Assembly: GCA_013397115.1 (NCBI GenBank)
Contig: VWZW01007296.1
Location: 190,097-254,096, forward strand
Direction of reading: 5' to 3'
Length of the DNA: 64,000 nt
DNA from: Edolisoma coerulescens
Lineage: Eukaryota > Chordata > Aves > Passeriformes > Campephagidae
This document shows positions 54,047-64,000 of this stretch, in pieces. Every line of letters starts with the position of its first letter. Within the stretch, counting starts at the first letter, position 1. A program made the translations under genes and the position numbers. The notes under the pieces were generated by a model that worked only from the letters and a program-made list of their open reading frames with translations, was not told where the DNA came from and did not search any database.

Positions 54047-57000
54047 GCACTCTGGACCAGTTGCTGCGCTCCCTGCCCGAGATCTCGCCTCATTCCCACC
54101 GTGCAGAGGAAAGTTCTCCCGTTCCTCTCACCACCATAACCCGTGGGCTGGAGACAGCAGACGGGCTAAGACGTTTTTGCTCCCTGGGCAGGATTTTAAC
54201 ATCCCTGTTCTGCATCTCTGCGGGACCCAGGAGCATCGGCGGGGAGCCGGAGAGAGCTCGAGGGGGTTTGAGATGCGGGGTAAGGGGAACCAGGCAGCAC
54301 CTGCACGCAGCTGCCCAACCCCGTAACAAGGGCAGGGGAACCCCAAAGTGTTGCTAAACAACAAAAAATTTGACTCTTTTCTTTTAACTCCAATCCCAGC
54401 TGCTACCACCTAAAGCTGCTTCAGTCCTGCTTGCCTGCTCGCTTGCTGTCGTCCTCTTCTGTGGTAGTCCTTTTCCTCTGGTAGTAGCCTTCTCCTCTAC
54501 TGCAGAGGAGTCTAGTCCTCTTCTGTCCTGGCAGTCATCTTCTGTGTTCTTTTCCTTTCTTTTATGCTCTGCCTCTCTTAGGGTGAGCTGGTCTCTGGGC
54601 TTTAGTAGCTTCACCTGGCTCCGAACAGCTGCAGCCCATCCAGGGACTGCCCACAGCCCGTTCTTGCTCTCCTACCTGCCTCTCTTTTTGCTACCAACTA
54701 AAGATGGTTTGGCTGGGGCACACCAAAAGGTGCAAATACATCACAACACCAGAGTCAGAGGAGGAGGAATGCACAGGCCCAGCTCCTGCCCGCCCTGCCC
54801 TGTGGCCGGGACTGTGGCACAGCCGTGACACTCCTGACAGAGGGACACTATTCCTGCACGGAGCTGCCCGGGGATTTGGGATCTCTTGCATTATGCACAC
54901 ACACACACTTCCTGCATCTAAATTCAGTGCTAAAATCCTGCTAACGGGACGCAATCCAAAGCCATAAAATTGTGCTGCACAACCATTAAAGGAGTCATAA
55001 ATAATAATTATTTCACAAAGGCAAATGTCTCTGTAGGGCTGGCAAAAGAAAGTAATTTTTTTTCTTTATTAATTATTTCACTTAAAAAGTAAAATAAATT
55101 GACCAGCTACCGAGCTTGTCAAAAGCTAAATGGGAACTGTCACACAAACAAATGTTCTGCTAATGTCGGAAAAGGAATTTCCTTTAAAAGAGGAAAGATT
55201 ATCCAGCACTGCTTCTGGATAAGGCTGTGGCAAGAGTTGGCCTCAAGCTTACAGAGGAAAAAAGCAACAGGAAGAAGAGATCTCAAACTATTTTACCTGG
55301 CACGTAATGATGAAAAAGCCAGAAAATGAGAACTGCAGTGAGGTGCTCGTCCCCATCCCAAGGAGCTGGGGTTCCCATCAGCCTGGGAGGCTGGTGCCAG
55401 GGCTCAGCCCCGGCCCGGGTGTGCTGAGCTGCCTGCGAGGGCTGTGCCTGGAGCACAGGCTCCAGAGCCTCTCACCTGTGCCACACGAAGGGGTCCTGGC
55501 TCACCCCCGTGCCCAGAGGGAGTGGCAGGGGTGCTGCTGCTCGGGGGAAGGGCAGCCGAGGGCTGGGAGCCAGGGTAAAGCCCAGGCAGATGTTGCTCAC
55601 AGCTGCAGCAGCTCAAGCCCTTCCCAGGTGAGCAGAGGGCTGACCTCAAACAGCCCCACAGCCCAGCCAGCGCCTGCTGCCGCTCCAGCTCATCCCAGCA
55701 GCATTCCAGCAAAGCCCTGGGACAGCCCCAGCGGAGGGACCCCCGCAGCAGGGACCGGCAGCTCACCGTGTTCCAGCAAAGCACCAGCGGCCGAGGGAGC
55801 CCCGAGGCAGGACCCGACGGTGCCTCAGCCTCCATCCATCCAGGGGATGGGATCTGCGGTCCCTTCGCAGTCCTGCTTTCCCCGAGCCCAGTCCCTGCGC
55901 TGGAGTGGAGCAACACTGACCCCCGGTGTAGGTGGCCAAGCCCTGCAGGGCCCCCGCTCCCCCAGGGCCGGGAGAGCCCTGGGCCGGCCAGCAGGAGCCC
56001 TGGAGGTCAGACCGGGGACACCGGCCCTCGTCCTGTGGGAGCTGGCAGATGGACAGACATGGAGCCCCAGCCCCGGCTGGGCTGAGCAGCCGGCCAGGAG
56101 AAAGGCTCCAGGAGCTTTCCAAAGCCCCAGACACTTTGTCTGGAAGCAGGCGAGAAGCTGTAGCTGCACACACACCTGCAAGGCAGGGGACCACGGAGGT
56201 GAGGGGCAGGGCCCTGACTCTCTTGGCCTTTTCCATAAAGTTTCCAACTTATTTTCATTCTGCTCATGGGACATGGGCTGTTTGTTTCCTCAGGTATCAC
56301 TCTAAATATAACCACTGGGAACAATCAGTCCTCCTGATGTCCAAACTCCTTGATGGTATTCTGCCTATGAAAGTGACCTTCATATTGCAGCAGATTTAAA
56401 AAATTCCATCTAGGCAAGAAAAGAGCACAGAGAGGAGCCAGAAAATGCCAGCCTGGCCACAGCACCCGGTCTGACGGCACAGGGAGAGACTCGGGGTGTC
56501 ATCCACCTCCTGATTTATTGGACTTTTCTTCTGAGAGCATGGGCAGCAAAATTAATTGCTCCATTATTTCTTCCTGTGAAAACAGAAACCCACACGCTTC
56601 ATGGGAAATGTCACATCCCTCGTGCAGGAGAGGCTGTTCTTGAGCTGCAGGAGCATGGATTCCCGAGGGATGGTGAGCAAGAAGCTCTGCAGCAACTTCC
56701 TGGTGAAAAGTAAATCAGTAAGGTGGATTCAGCATCTCAGCCATGTCCAGAGCAAACAGGAGCATCATCCTCCAGCGGTGGGGAGAGCGTCTCAGGCCCT
56801 TTGAGAATCAGTCCACAGACAATGGGAATCTGGTCCGAGTTGGAAGGGATTAAGCCCCACATCCTCTGGGATCACTGGGCTTTGCAATGTGTGACACCAG
56901 GTCACAGACCTGGCACACCCTGTGCCAGCCCTTTCCTCCCCTTCCCCAAACACCGACTGCGCCAGCCCGTGCACTGATACTTGGTGAGAGAGAGCTTGGC

Positions 57001-58347
57001 TCTGGAAACAGTTATTTTTAACATATTACTTGAAAACACAGTTTATGAATAGCTTTAAGAAGTACAACCGCACAAAAATAGTAGAGGCTCGTCAGCGTGG
57101 CGTCCGTGTGGCAGTGCCAGGGGCTCGCTGCTGCCGCTCCTGTTTTGCTGGAGACACTTTTGCAAAGTGCTTCTTTTCTATTTTTGTGCTCTGAAATGTG
57201 TGAACAGTTAAAAACTGCCGAGAATGACACTAAAGAGCTCGGAACCGTGAGTGTTTAGGAGCGTTCACACCCTTAAGTACATGTGAATAGCGTGATACAG
57301 AGGAAGACAAAGCTGGACAAAAGGAGCTGTTGGATCCTGATGACAGTGTTCCCAAATTTTTCCCTTTCACTGGAAAAAGCCACCAAAAACCCCCAAAACC
57401 AAGAGCAAAGGAAAATCTTGATTCTGTGAAATAGGATAATTTGTTATGCTCAACAGCATCAAACAGCGGGATCTGGGGATTAGCAGAGGCGGTCAGAAGC
57501 TGCTGTGGCTGCCTGTGAACAAAGCCAGGGCTGCTCCTGCTCAGAACCGAGTCCCTGCCCCGTCGGAAGCACCGAGGGCAGCTCCTCGAGTGTCCCTTAC
57601 CCAGGGACTGGGGTCCCGCTGGCATTGCTGCTGGGGCTGGGTTCGGGCGAGCTGGGGCAGCTCTCCCGCAGGTCACCCTGTGACAGGATGAACCTGTCCA
57701 TTATGACACCTGAAACCCATTCTGGTTTGGAATAAAAATACAGGATTTGTGATAGAATAGCTAAAACAGGACTCTGGGGTTTCCAGGTCCACGCTGTCCC
57801 AGACGTGCTGGTGTTGCTGACCCCACGGCCATCAGAGCAGGCAGCTCTCCCGGGCAGGAACCACACACAGCCAGCAGGACAAGGTGCTGTCACCCTGTCC
57901 CTGGCCCCTTTGCCCCTGAGATGAGCCCTTTCCTTCACCAGATGTCACCTCCTCGCTGGCACTGACACCCACCCCTGCAAACAGCTGAAAAACACCTTCT
58001 CATCCGAACACAGCACCAGAAACACACCTGACGTGACCTTCCTGGGTGCTTAAAAACCCACACTGAGCTGGCTACAGATGGACAGTTCACTAAAATAATA
58101 TTTACAGATACAGGAGAAGCACTTTCAGCATGAAATTGGCTGATATTAGCCCTTAGCAACACCTCAGCACCTCACATGACAGAGCTTCGGGCACGTCCTG
58201 ACACTCTCTGCTCCAGCCGCCAGCACTAAAATCTGCCCAGTGACGTGGTTGTTTTATCTTTCCATCTCGGTGATCCCCATCCCATCCAGAGGGACACGGG
58301 CCTGGCCACCAGCCTGTCCGAACCCCCAGGAGAGCCCAGCTGCACTC
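54047..58347. other. Intergenic DNA, no gene seen
   Basis: No exon with recognisable protein was found. The AT-rich part 54960-55330 contains a short (CA)n just upstream near 54895-54908. A 332-codon ORF at 55307-56305 overlaps equally long frames on the other strand and has no domain. The stretch 57000-57450 is AT-rich unique DNA. Confidence 0.45.
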
Positions 58348-58480
58348 CTGACTTCTCTGGGCTGCCTTCACCGTGCAGTCACAGACTGGGAAGAATTCCT
58401 CTCTAATGTCTAACCTGAATTTCTCCTCTTTCGGTTTGCACCCCTTACTCCTTGTCCTATCACTACAGTTCTTGATGATT
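58348..58480 (-). mobile_element. CR1 LINE internal fragment, antisense
   Basis: The + strand shows GAATTCCTCTCTAATGTCTA, ACCTGAATTTCTCCTCTTTC and CCCCTTACTCCTTGTCCTAT followed by CACTACAG. This is the reverse complement of the CR1 region about 150-350 bp from the 3' end. The terminal part expected on the left is mostly deleted. Confidence 0.85.
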
Positions 58481-58780
58481 TATCCCAGGGGTACAAATAG
58501 TTGGGGTTTGTTCCTTTGGGTGGGTACAAATAATTTTTAATGGCACTTGCCCATGGAAAATGCACAGTCCAGACTATTTCAAGCAGTAAAAGCAGCTCTT
58601 TGCCAAAACCAAGCGCTAATCCTTTATCTGGAGCCATTAAAATCCAATTATTAGTCCAAGCAGAACAGCAGTGCTTCAAGCCAGGGCCAGAGTTATCTTT
58701 TCTTATCATTAAGCCGCGAAGGAAAGAAGCAATAAACATAAAAGTGCACCAATAACTGCTTGTTGGAATGAGTAAAAATA
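58481..58780. promoter_or_regulatory. Candidate GATA/homeodomain-rich element
   Basis: Unique AT-rich sequence with three GATA-type sites in reverse orientation (TTATCT at 58624-58629 and 58693-58698, TTATCA at 58703-58708). A homeodomain-like CCAATTATTAG lies near 58644-58654. No coding potential and no transposon signature are present. The motif cluster resembles vertebrate conserved enhancers, but conservation and activity are untested. Confidence 0.25.
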
Positions 58781-60980
58781 ACTCTGGCAGAACAGGCACA
58801 CGTAGCAGAAACTTCCCCCAGAAATCCAGAACTGCAAGTAACAGTGCAGTGAGTGTAAAACAAATGTGTGCTCTGGCACTTGCAGCTGGAATGTCAGGAT
58901 ATTGCCGAGCTCTGGTCCCGCGGGAGAGGCAGGTGCTGGTGTGAGGGAGGGGTCGGGCAGGAGACACCCCGGAGGCACCCCCAAAGCACAGAGACACTGC
59001 CACGGGCGGCCCCTGGCAGGTGGGGGCCGAGGGGAGCCCTGCCCGGGGAGCCCCCGGGGGACGCGGCCGAGGGGCACAGGGCCCGGCAGGACGCTCTGCC
59101 CCGCACAGCCCTGGCCCCACACACAGCCAGAGGCACCTTCCCAAAGGATAAATTCTTGCCTGGTAAAGTCTCTCCTGATGAACCTCGCGTTCTCCACGGC
59201 TGGTCAGGGCCAGAGCTGCCACTGCCCGTGGTCAGTGCCTGGGGCTGGACACCCCCTGCCCACACTGGAACTTGTGTTGGCTCCTACGATTTCAGATCCA
59301 TAAAATTTCTTTACACCCTGCTGCAGGGAGAGGGGACAAAAGGGGACACTTTCAAGCAGTGTCTCCAGGATACTGGGGCTCTAAAAGGACCGTCCTCCCC
59401 AGAGTCTGGAGCCTGCTCTCCTCTGCTTCAGCACAAGCCCTTGGGAAGGGACACAGCCTGGGGTTCTTGCCGTTCCGGGAGTGCCTTTCTCCCCTTTTGC
59501 TGCCTGCACACGCACACACCCACCCAGCCCTCTTTCCTGAGGGACATTCCCTGAGGTCACTGTCAGCTTTCCCCGGTCCCATCCCCTCCTGCTGAGCCCG
59601 AAGCAGAAGGCTCCCCTGCCCGCTCTTGGGAAGAGCCGCCCGTGCCAGGCCAGGGGGAACCGCGGCCGAGTTCGGCTGCTGCCTTTGGGAGGCAAACGCA
59701 CCCGGTCCAGCTTTCCCCGAGGAAAACGGGAGCCGGGCGAAGGAGGAGGCTGCTCCCGGGGCCGAGGTGGGTCAGGAGGAGGATGAGGAGGATGAGGATG
59801 CTCTTTCTCGGGCAGCCCGCACTAGATGGTGCTGTGAGACAGCAGAACAGCACCGGCAGCATCTCCCTCCGCTGCCTGTTTTAGTAGCGCCAAAATCCCG
59901 CATGCCCTGCTCCTACAGTCTTCCGTACTCTACCGATCCAAACCAAATTTCTAGTTAAATAATTCCAGTTTGATAAAATATTCAAGGCTGGCATATTGGT
60001 TGCAATATCCATTTTTTACTCAAAGCTCCTAGGAGCAGATCTGTTCCTCAGTCACCTCTATGAAACATTCCTTTCACCTACTTTAAAGATTCTATACAAA
60101 AGCTTTTTAAAAAATAAAGACAATTTTACAGAGATCTACACAGGAGAAAGTTTAAACTCCCAGCCCTTACTCTGCACACATGCAAAGAGATTTTCTAGAC
60201 TCCTGCTCCAGCCACCACTGCATTTACCCTGTCTAAAATAATGCCAGAAGTGCTTAACATCTGTCTTTCCTCCTCCTCTGTGTTCTACACCAGGCAGAAA
60301 ATGCCCAATCATTTGTTTAAGGAGGGATCTAACACTGCAGGCAGCATCAGTCCTTCAGGACATGGAGTTAATTAAGGACATTTTAAAGGAAGAGGAGCTG
60401 TGTCCATGTAACAGCCACAAGGAAGGTGAAACTGCTCCACACCCTGCGGATTGGTGGTGCCACAGCCCAGCTCCAAAAGGTGCCAGCCATCACCCCTTCT
60501 CCCTCCTCTGGTCAGGGTTTGAGGGCTCAGAGCTCTAGAAATCACACCAGCAATGCAAATTGACCAAAAAAAAAGTGGCATTTGGCCCCAAGCCCCTCCA
60601 ATATTTGCTTTTACTATAAAAGGAGCCTTGGCCTGTTGGTGGACTCAGACTCGATTTGGTTCCACAGCGACGGGGAAAGCTGAGGGTTGTTTTCAAACAC
60701 CCTGTTCTGCTTCTGACAGCTCAAATTCCTTTTAAGCCTCACCTCAGGCCCCACGAGCTGTCCCATCTCCAGACCTGACCGATGCTATTTTAAGCCCTGA
60801 GCAGTCTCAGTGCCAGCCCCTGCTCATCTCAGAGCAGCCACATCCCGGGAGCACCTGGGAGAGGCTGGCAGTAACCCCAGCCCTCTGGCCTTCTGCACAT
60901 CCCACAACATTCTTCCTGAAGGAATAAAGCCACAGTGTGGCAACCCAGGCCTGGAGAGGAAACCCGAGGTGGGTCCCATT
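58781..60980. other. Intergenic DNA with CpG-enriched patches
   Basis: CpG-enriched stretches lie at about 58900-59120 and 59580-59790. The second includes a GAGGAGGATGAGGAGGATGA run coding in one frame for an acidic segment. No splice-bounded exon or domain supports a gene. AT-rich unique DNA follows at 59940-60240. Confidence 0.4.
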
Positions 60981-61128
60981 GAGCTGTGGATGCCCCATCC
61001 CTGGCAGTGCTCAGGACTGGGTGGGATTTTGAGCAACGTGTTCCAATGGAAGGTGTCCCTGCCCGTGGCAGGGCTTGGAACTGGATGATCCTTAGGGTCT
61101 CTTCCAACCCAAACCATTCTGTGATTCC
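60981..61128 (+). mobile_element. CR1 LINE 3' fragment
   Basis: GAGCTGTGGATGCCCCATCC, TTTTGAGCAACGTGTTCCAA, GTGTCCCTGCCCGTGGCAGG and CTTCCAACCCAAACCATTCT followed by GTGATTCCC occur in order in sense orientation. An internal deletion removed part of the AAGGCCAGG block. Confidence 0.93.
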
Positions 61129-63061
61129 CATCACCCTTCTCACGCTGTAAGCACCAACCCCAGAGGCCCAGGGGAGCACCTTTCCCCTCCTCCTCTCCTG
61201 GGTTTTCCAAGGTAGATTCTTTGCCATAAGTCTCCGCAGGCAAAACCCAGCAGAGCAAACCTCAGAAGGTCACTGCTGTTTTCATTTTACAGCCATTTGC
61301 AGACAGCAGACGGTGACAATGCAGTCTCCAAAGCAAGGGCAGCAAGAGGCTGAATCCAGAGCAGCACAGAGCACCCTGGGAGCACTGGAACTGGAGACTG
61401 GAGCCAAACTGCAAAACGTGTGAAGTGGATTCCCAAAGCAGAGACCTGAAACTGCCCAGAGCTCCAGGGTGATTTGAGACCACCCCCAGCAGCGGGCTGG
61501 TCACAAATAGCCTTGTTTTAGTCAAAGAGATGGGATGGCAGGGTGGAAACACACGGAGTAAAAGCCCAGGGAGCAAAGGACTCTCAGCAGACACCTGGCC
61601 CTGGGGCACAGCCCCCCTCAAGCTGCCCATGAGCTACAGCAAACCTGGAACTCCTAACAGATGTGCAAACAAAGCCATCCCTTCTCCCTGCATCCATCCA
61701 GGGAAGAATTGAGTGGAAAATGTCAGTCTGGGGCTTTTGATTGCTCAGGTTCAGTGGGGGAAGGGCATTTGCAGCCAAGAACGTGTCAAACCAGGCATGA
61801 GCACACGAAATATTCACGTGTATTTATATTTCTCTGGGAAAAGAATGTTGGAAAATGTTGCCCTTCTGCTTATAACCACCATGTCCTGAGGACAAGTAAT
61901 TTTGGCTTTTTCTAGGAAAGAACTCCAAATCAACAGTCACAGTAGGGCTTCAGGCTACTCCTCCTCACCGGGACAGGGTTGGTTGAACTTACCATTCCGT
62001 CCTGCTGGCACTTCCTCGGGAGGGGCAGGTCAGGGAGGCCGTGACCCTGCACACCCTGGACCCCTCAGCTCTCCACCTGCGCTGCCCCAGCTCACGGAGT
62101 TGGCTTTTCCCAGAGCAGGGACACGTCAGCATCTCCCCGGGGACAGGTGAGCCCAGGCACAGGGCCCAGCTCAGCCTCCAGGCTCTCCCCTGCTCCCTCG
62201 CTGCACGCCAGGGGCTCCAGCACTCTTTGCCTTTTTCCAGGGATGCACAGTTTCCCCTCTGCATTTCTAAGCAGCAGGGCTTAAATGATGGAAGATGTCA
62301 TCTCCAAAGTGATGAAGCTTTCTTGCCAAATGCTTTTTCTTAGTATAAAAACAAGGGAAAGAATAACATTTGTTCAATCACATGGCTCTTGCAGTGTCTA
62401 TTTTTCTGGACTCTGGCACTGCTTGCCCTGAAGGCTGAGCAGGTTCTTCATGAAATACCAACGAGTCTTGGGCCACAGCTTTAGAGAGCACCAGAAATGG
62501 TGTGTGGAAGGAGAAAAGCAGCATTGTTTTTCTTCCACATATGGAATCCCATTCCAGTGGGGGATTTACACACACAAATATAATTGCTTTTGATTCTGAC
62601 ATAGAAGAAGGTCAACAAGATCCCAAGCTATTTTTTCCTCCCATCTATTATATCATTAATAATTAATTTTCTTATTCCTTTTTTGGCCATCTTTTTCCTC
62701 GACTTCAGTGTGGCTCAGCCAGTTTCTCTGCCAGCCCCCCCAGCTGCTCCTTCCTCTCCCGGTGCAGTCGGGGCCATCAAGGCACTGCTGACACCCCGGG
62801 TCTCCAGCCCCAGAACAAGGTGGACACATGTCCGTGTCCCTGCAGGCCACATCCAGGTGTCACCTCTTGTCTTGGACATCTGTGGATGCTGAAAGCTGGG
62901 TTGCAGAGAGATTTTCCAGCTTTCTGCCTCTGTCTGTGAGAAAGTCTTTGCTTTCTCACAGACACTGGCTGAAAACAGTTAGAAGTTTCTGCAAACTATT
63001 CCCTTTTTCTTGCAGGTGCAGGATTGTTGTCATACTGACCAGAGAAATATTTTGAAATGGG
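61129..63061. other. Intergenic DNA, no gene seen
   Basis: Unique sequence with no recognised exon or transposon. A minus-strand Cys-rich frame at 62656-62850 (CPPCSGAGDPGCQQC) resembles a DnaJ-type zinc-finger spacing but lacks a usable splice donor. Confidence 0.4.
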
Positions 63062-63229
63062 TGTTGTAAGACCTAATCAATCATTCTAAGGAGGTGGATG
63101 GTCAGGGACCAATGGCCTTGTGCCATTCAAGTGAACTAAGATATATAAACCAGTTTGTAAATTAAATAAATAATTCCTTTTCTCCTTGGGCTGGGATCTG
63201 TGTTGTTTCTCGCCGTTCCTGGTACAACA
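63062..63229 (+). mobile_element. Probable solo LTR of an avian endogenous retrovirus
   Basis: The 168-bp segment starts TGTTGTA and ends TACAACA, a seven-base terminal inverted repeat with the TG...CA ends of retroviral LTRs. Inside, a TATA box (TATATAAA, about 63142-63149) is followed about 25 bases later by the polyadenylation signal AATAAATAA, then a U5-like CTTTTCTCCTTGG and TTTCTCGCCGTTCCTGG. This order (U3 promoter, poly(A) signal, U5) is that of a compact LTR. No internal viral genes adjoin it, and I see no clear target-site duplication, so it is an old solo LTR or fragment. Confidence 0.7.
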
Positions 63230-64000
63230 GTGACAGACATCCCCACCAAGCCGCAGCTCTTCTGCTGAGGGACGCGCACTCAGGTCCTGCTTACGCCGCC
63301 CCGAGCAGGGCAGTGAAGGCTCTCACACCACCCTCTGCCTTCCCTGCTGCCTTCTCTGGCACCCCAGAGGGGGTCAGCCCGGCCGTGGCTCAGGCAGGGG
63401 CTCGGTGGCAGTTTCCAGCTGCCCCAGTCCTCGGCAGGGCCGTGTCCCCGTGCTGGGCTGCTGCAGTGCCGCCTCCGCTGGGACAGCGTTCCAACGTGTG
63501 TCCGTCCCTCAATGTCCTTCAGGGCTGAGGTCAGCCTGCAAAGCCCCTCTGTGGTACCTGGAAGGCCGTGTAGGTCCAGCTCTGGACTGGGTAGCCCAGA
63601 AATCTCCTGTCCATTGACACATGCCCACGGGATGAGGCTCACCTTCACCACGAGGTGCATCGCTGCAGCTGCCCAGACTGGCTTGGCAGCGCTGAGGGCA
63701 GCAGGAGAGGTCTTTCAAAAAGCTTTAATTTGTGCACCAAGACTGTCCAGCCACATCTGAGCAGCTGCCACACTGTGGCTGCAACAAGGGCCCAGTGTCA
63801 CAGCCATTCCTGATTTATATGGCACAGTCAGGGGAAGTTATGAATATTAATTCCTTTAGTTCTGTCGTAAATAGTCCCAGTCAGCAACACCCATAAAATA
63901 CAAATAGTTCAGTGTTAACTCCTGGAAAGCCCTGGCACAGACCTGGAACTGGCTCACAGATCCCAGCATGGCCAAGCCCCATGGGGTCCCTGAGCAGCTT
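63230..64000. other. Intergenic DNA at window end
   Basis: No gene or repeat recognised. The part 63240-63720 is GC-rich with opposing overlapping ORFs, and 63800-63920 is AT-rich unique sequence. Confidence 0.4.

Noticed and set aside
53501..54357. ORFs of up to 255 codons with 13-residue repeats
   Set aside because: The 39-bp minisatellite keeps all frames open. There is no non-repeat domain.
55307..56305. 332-codon + strand ORF
   Set aside because: It sits in GC-rich DNA with overlapping minus-strand ORFs of 150-170 codons. Composition is Pro/Ser/Gly-rich and no domain or splice evidence was seen.
62656..62850. Minus-strand Cys-rich frame resembling an SSUH2/DnaJ zinc finger (CPPCSGAGDPGCQQC)
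   Set aside because: An acceptor-like CCTGCAG exists, but no donor is found in frame, the Gly/Cys spacing breaks down after the second pair, and no neighbouring exon was found.
1..64000. tRNA, rRNA, CRISPR, operons, riboswitches, prokaryotic origins
   Set aside because: No tRNA A/B-box pair, direct-repeat/spacer array or bacterial gene organisation was seen. The DNA is clearly vertebrate.

Overview
This window looks like bird nuclear DNA. It has long non-coding stretches, a GC-rich multi-exon vertebrate gene, many short 3' fragments of CR1 LINEs (the dominant avian retroposon), one compact LTR and many GC-rich minisatellites. A songbird is my guess, from the LTR style and the CR1/minisatellite load. 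Nothing in the sequence settles the species. No bacterial, phage or plasmid features are present.

The only gene I can support fully is LMCD1 (LIM and cysteine-rich domains 1, dyxin) on the + strand. Its five recognisable coding exons are 25855-25943, 27126-27381, 31427-31762, 35720-35935 and 36422-36577. All have GT/AG boundaries and compatible phases, and they join into 350 codons. The product has an N-terminal Cys-rich segment, a PET domain, a linker and two LIM zinc-binding domains. A CpG-island promoter with three CCAAT boxes lies at about 14.04-14.73 kb. It has a possible first exon ending at 14253 (donor GAG/GTGAGTG), which would make intron 1 about 11.6 kb. The short first coding exon known in mammals was not found.

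Layout: 1-13 kb is upstream intergenic DNA (one CR1 tail, microsatellites, a candidate AT-rich element near 0.9 kb). A GGG-rich 8-bp minisatellite and a CR1 fragment lie at 13.2-14.0 kb, then the CpG island and a 38-39-bp minisatellite at 14.0-14.6 kb. Intron 1 runs from 14.6 to 25.9 kb and holds two weak candidate exons. LMCD1 coding exons and introns occupy 25.9-36.6 kb. From 36.6 to 64 kb come the 3' UTR and mostly non-coding DNA, with several minisatellites (one broken by an 83-base assembly gap), CR1 fragments, a weak minus-strand candidate exon at 51.4 kb that may belong to SSUH2, and a probable solo LTR at 63.06-63.23 kb.

The most unusual local structure surrounds the LIM1 exon (35720-35935). 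A roughly 20-bp tandem array runs up to its acceptor, a roughly 41-bp array begins exactly at its donor, and the next acceptor uses a (CTGT)6 microsatellite as its pyrimidine tract. Splice signals on three sides of this exon region are therefore built from, or bordered by, unstable tandem repeats. I found no evidence of a novel multi-gene system. Almost all long ORFs outside LMCD1 come from tandem repeats or GC-rich DNA.
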